From Candidatus Melainabacteria bacterium (GTDB taxonomy: Bacteria > Cyanobacteriota > Vampirovibrionia > Gastranaerophilales > Gastranaerophilaceae), in assembly GCA_022009935.1 (NCBI GenBank), contig CP091731.1, positions 1,932,897-1,996,896 on the forward strand: DNA of 64,000 bases, read 5' to 3'. This document shows, piece by piece, positions 61,834 through 64,000 of the stretch. How positions within the stretch are numbered: position 1 is the stretch's first letter; every line of letters starts with the position of its first letter. The notes beneath the pieces are model-generated. The model worked only from the letters and a program-made list of their open reading frames with translations. It was not told where the DNA came from and ran no database searches. The position numbers were made by a program, and so were the translations under genes.

Positions 61834-61863
61834 TTCATATTTAAAAATTTTAGGTGATATAAT
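61834..61863 (+). promoter_or_regulatory. putative thiG promoter
   Basis: TTCATA (61834-61839), 18 bp, TATAAT (61858-61863). Transcription would start near 61870, so the leader is only about 17 nt and has no room for a TPP riboswitch. Confidence 0.5.
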
Positions 61864-61886
61864 TTAAGAAAAAGGAGAAAGAGGAA

Positions 61887-62658
61887 ATGATAAAATAGCA
61901 GATAAAGAGTTTTCATCACGTTTAATGGTGGGAACAGGGAAATTTAGTGATTTTGAAACTATGAAACAAGCTCATAAAGCTAGTGGTGCCGAAATTGTCA
62001 CAGTGGCTATAAGAAGAGTGGATATGAAAGCTCAAGGTCATGTTGGTTTGATGGAAAATATAGATTTGAATAAATACTGGATATTGCCAAATACTGCAGG
62101 TTGTCAAACAGTTGAAGAAGCACTTCGTGTTGCAAGATTAAGTCGTGCTATGGGAATAAATAATTGGATAAAGCTTGAAGTTATTCCGGATCCAAAATAT
62201 TTAATGCCGGATCCGATTGCAACATTTGAGGCTGCAAAAAATACTTGTGGAAGAAGGTTTTACCGTATTGCCATACATTAATGCTGACCCTATTCTTGCA
62301 AAAAGGCTTGAAGAAATTGGTTGCGCAACTGTAATGCCACTTGCTTCCCCTATTGGAACAGGGCTTGGTGTTAAAACTATGGAAAACATTAAAATTATAA
62401 TAGAACAAGCGAGTATTCCTGTCGTTGTTGACGCCGGCATTGGTGTTCCTTCCGATGCTTCAAGTGTTATGGAGCAAGGTGCTGATTTTTGTTTAATTAA
62501 TACTGCTATTGCTATGGCAAATGACCCTGTTAAAATGGCTGGAAGCATTTAAACTTGGTGTCCGAGCAGGTCGTTTAAGTTATGAAGCTGGACGTATACC
62601 TAAAAAGGTTATTGCACAAGCCTCTTCTCCAACTTGTGGTATAGTCGGAAAAAATTAA
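61887..62658 (+). CDS. thiG: thiazole synthase ThiG
   Basis: About 256 aa. Builds the thiazole phosphate of thiamine from DXP, ThiS-thiocarboxylate and dehydroglycine. Motifs: SRLMVGTGKFSDFETM, ASGAEIVTVAIRRVD, LPNTAGCQTVEEALRVARLSR, IKLEVIPDPKYLMPDP with the Schiff-base Lys, VMPLASPIGTGLGV, VVVDAGIGVPSDAS. Three indels (a missing A near 61893, an extra A near 62238, an extra G near 62543) break an otherwise complete and conserved gene, which is the best evidence that indels are sequence errors. Start ATG 61887 has AGAGGA. Confidence 0.9.
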
Positions 62659-62659
62659 T

Positions 62660-63741
62660 ATGACAGAAGATGGCAAAAATTTAAAATTCTTATAATTAGA
62701 CTTTCTGCCATTGGGGATACAATACATACGCTTCCCTATGGCTTATGAGCTTAGGAAGTTATATCCTGATGCTCAAATAGATTGGGTTGTTGAACAAAAA
62801 GCTAAACAGTTTGTTGTAAATAATCCACTACTTGATAATGTTTTTGTTGTTGAGAAATTGTGTTTTAAAAATTTTTCTAAAGTTGAGACTGTTATTAATA
62901 AAATTCGTGAAACTGTTTACGATATTGCCATTGACTCTCAACAACTTTTCAAAAGCGGAGTTTTTTTACATTTGGTAAGAGCTAAGCGAAAAATAATGTT
63001 GTCTGGTGCAAGAGAGTTGTCCTTCATTTTTGCAAATGAAATTGTAAAAGCTAAACATAACCTTTTTGACCCAAATTACCATTATTTATATATAGAAATC
63101 TTGAACTTGTTTCTCATTTAAACGGTATTGAATACAAACAAAACTATAATCCTGTTTTTGTTTTGCCTGATGCATCAAATGAAGTTAAAAATAAAGTTGA
63201 AAATTTGTTGAAAGATATTGATAATTCAAAAAAACAGTAGTTTTATCTCCTTTTACGACTTGGCAAACTAAACATTTTAATGATGAGTTTTGGGCAAATG
63301 TGATTTTAAAATTTAAAGATTTTGTAAACATTGTTATAACAGGTACAAATAACGATTTAGAACACTTAGATAAAATTTTTAAGCTTACAGATGATAAAAA
63401 TATAGAAAACAGTATAATCAACTTGTGTGGAAAAACAAATTTGATGGAACTGACTGAAGTATTTAAACGAAGTGACATTGTTGTTTCGCTTGACAGTGGT
63501 TCAAGCCAAATAGCTTGGGCGGTACAAAAACCTTATATCATTTCGATATTTACTTCAACTTCTGCAAAAAGAACAGCACCTTTTTGGTGAAAAAGCCAAA
63601 ACTTTTTATCCTGAAATAAGTTGCTATCCCTGTCATCAAAAAAGTTTGCAAACGACATAACAAAAACTATGAATTGTGCAAAAAAGTATTAATTGTGATG
63701 AAATAATGTGTGAAATAGAAAAACAGTTAAATCTTTTATAA
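62660..63741 (+). CDS. glycosyltransferase family 9 (heptosyltransferase-like)
   Basis: About 358 aa. N-terminal ILIIRLSAIGDTIHTLP, then ELRKLYPDAQIDWVVEQK and NPLLDNVF; C-terminal VVLSPFTTWQTKHFNDEFW, NLCGKTNLMELTEVFKRSDIVVSLDSGSSQIAWAV and a Cys cluster SCYPCHQKKC ... C, as in GT9 enzymes that add heptose to the lipopolysaccharide core. It acts on the inner face of the cytoplasmic membrane. Indels near 62690, 62735, 63095, 63230, 63585 and 63650. It starts 2 bp after thiG. Confidence 0.85.
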
Positions 63742-63798
63742 AATTAATAATTTAGTTTTTTTACATCAAATAACGTATTTTTATATTCGTTTATCATT

Positions 63799-63828
63799 TA
63801 TAGCCCGAATGGCTATAATTTGATTTTT
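63799..63828 (+). terminator. terminator after thiG-GT9
   Basis: TATAGCC and GGCTATA form a 7-bp stem with loop CGAAT, followed by a T-rich tract. It lies about 60 bp after the glycosyltransferase stop. Confidence 0.7.
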
Positions 63829-63863
63829 TTGAGTAGTTTATAATTCATTCATATAAATGAAGT

Positions 63864-63890
63864 TTAATCATCTTGATTAAAGATGATTAA
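63864..63890. other. 11-bp perfect hairpin
   Basis: TTAATCATCTT pairs with AAGATGATTAA around GATTA. It may be a second terminator or a stability element. Nothing else supported between it and 64000. Confidence 0.4.
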
Positions 63891-64000
63891 TTTATTAGCG
63901 ATATAAATAAAAACTGCCCGTATTTTTTGGATAGAGAGTAAATGTTAAATAATCACACATATAAAAAACACAACGAAGCGAGAAGATGAAGCACAACAAA

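Noticed and set aside
61740..61886. TPP riboswitch before thiG
   Set aside because: The predicted leader is under 20 nt and none of the THI-box conserved segments are present.
61887..62658. thiG as a pseudogene
   Set aside because: Three single-base indels, two in homopolymers, restore a full conserved protein; the same kind of indel occurs throughout the window.
1..64000. tRNA or rRNA genes
   Set aside because: No cloverleaf with TTCRA arm or rRNA core sequence was seen on either strand.

Overview
The window is AT-rich DNA (about one third G+C by eye, not computed) from a bacterium with a Gram-negative type of envelope: the only clear chromosomal genes, at the right end, are thiG (thiazole synthase) and a glycosyltransferase family 9 (heptosyltransferase-like) gene. 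I cannot name the species. Nearly every gene longer than about 300 bp, including thiG, is interrupted by single-base indels, often in homopolymers. I read these as consensus errors, so most genes below are reconstructed by joining frames and are called CDS, not pseudogene.

Region 1 (1-30.8 kb) is a Mu-like, contractile-tailed prophage whose left end (transposase side) lies before the window. Early genes run on the plus strand (GemA end, small proteins, Mor-type activator). Two textbook type II hammerhead ribozymes at 598-662 and 971-1030 punctuate this operon and bracket a 94-aa gene. An Abi-like gene follows. The minus strand then holds accessory genes, an endolysin amidase, four tandem tail-collar paralogues, a tail fibre, baseplate genes (I, J, W/gp25, V, D, X, U), the tape measure, a tail chaperone and both terminase subunits. 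Head, sheath, tube, portal and morphogenesis genes run divergently on the plus strand from a control region at 20.3-20.6 kb, together with an m5C and an N6-A methyltransferase. A compact type I toxin-antitoxin-like locus (14.05-14.36 kb) sits inside the tail operon, and a GC-rich structured RNA candidate lies at 23.69-23.80 kb.

Region 2 (30.8-43 kb) is accessory and defence DNA: an HNH protein and a type III restriction-modification operon (mod, a membrane protein, res) on the minus strand, then two small proteins, a SNF2-type helicase, a nucleotidyltransferase and a PD-(D/E)xK-like nuclease.

Region 3 (43-61.3 kb) starts with a repeat-rich DNA end or operator region, a Mu-type DDE transposase, a MuB/TnsC-type AAA+ ATPase and a third protein. 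Behind it is a 13.5-kb minus-strand defence operon. From promoter to end it encodes a SIR2-APAZ-MID-PIWI short-Argonaute system (apparently one fused protein), HsdM, RhuM-Fic, a cyclase-like protein, a membrane protein, HsdS, an LPO_1073/Vpar_1526-like protein, HsdR and a Fic protein. A 23-bp motif upstream of the transposase recurs in direct orientation past the operon at 60.75 kb, followed by two overlapping XRE regulators.

Region 4 (61.4-64 kb) is chromosome: a small unknown gene, thiG and the glycosyltransferase.
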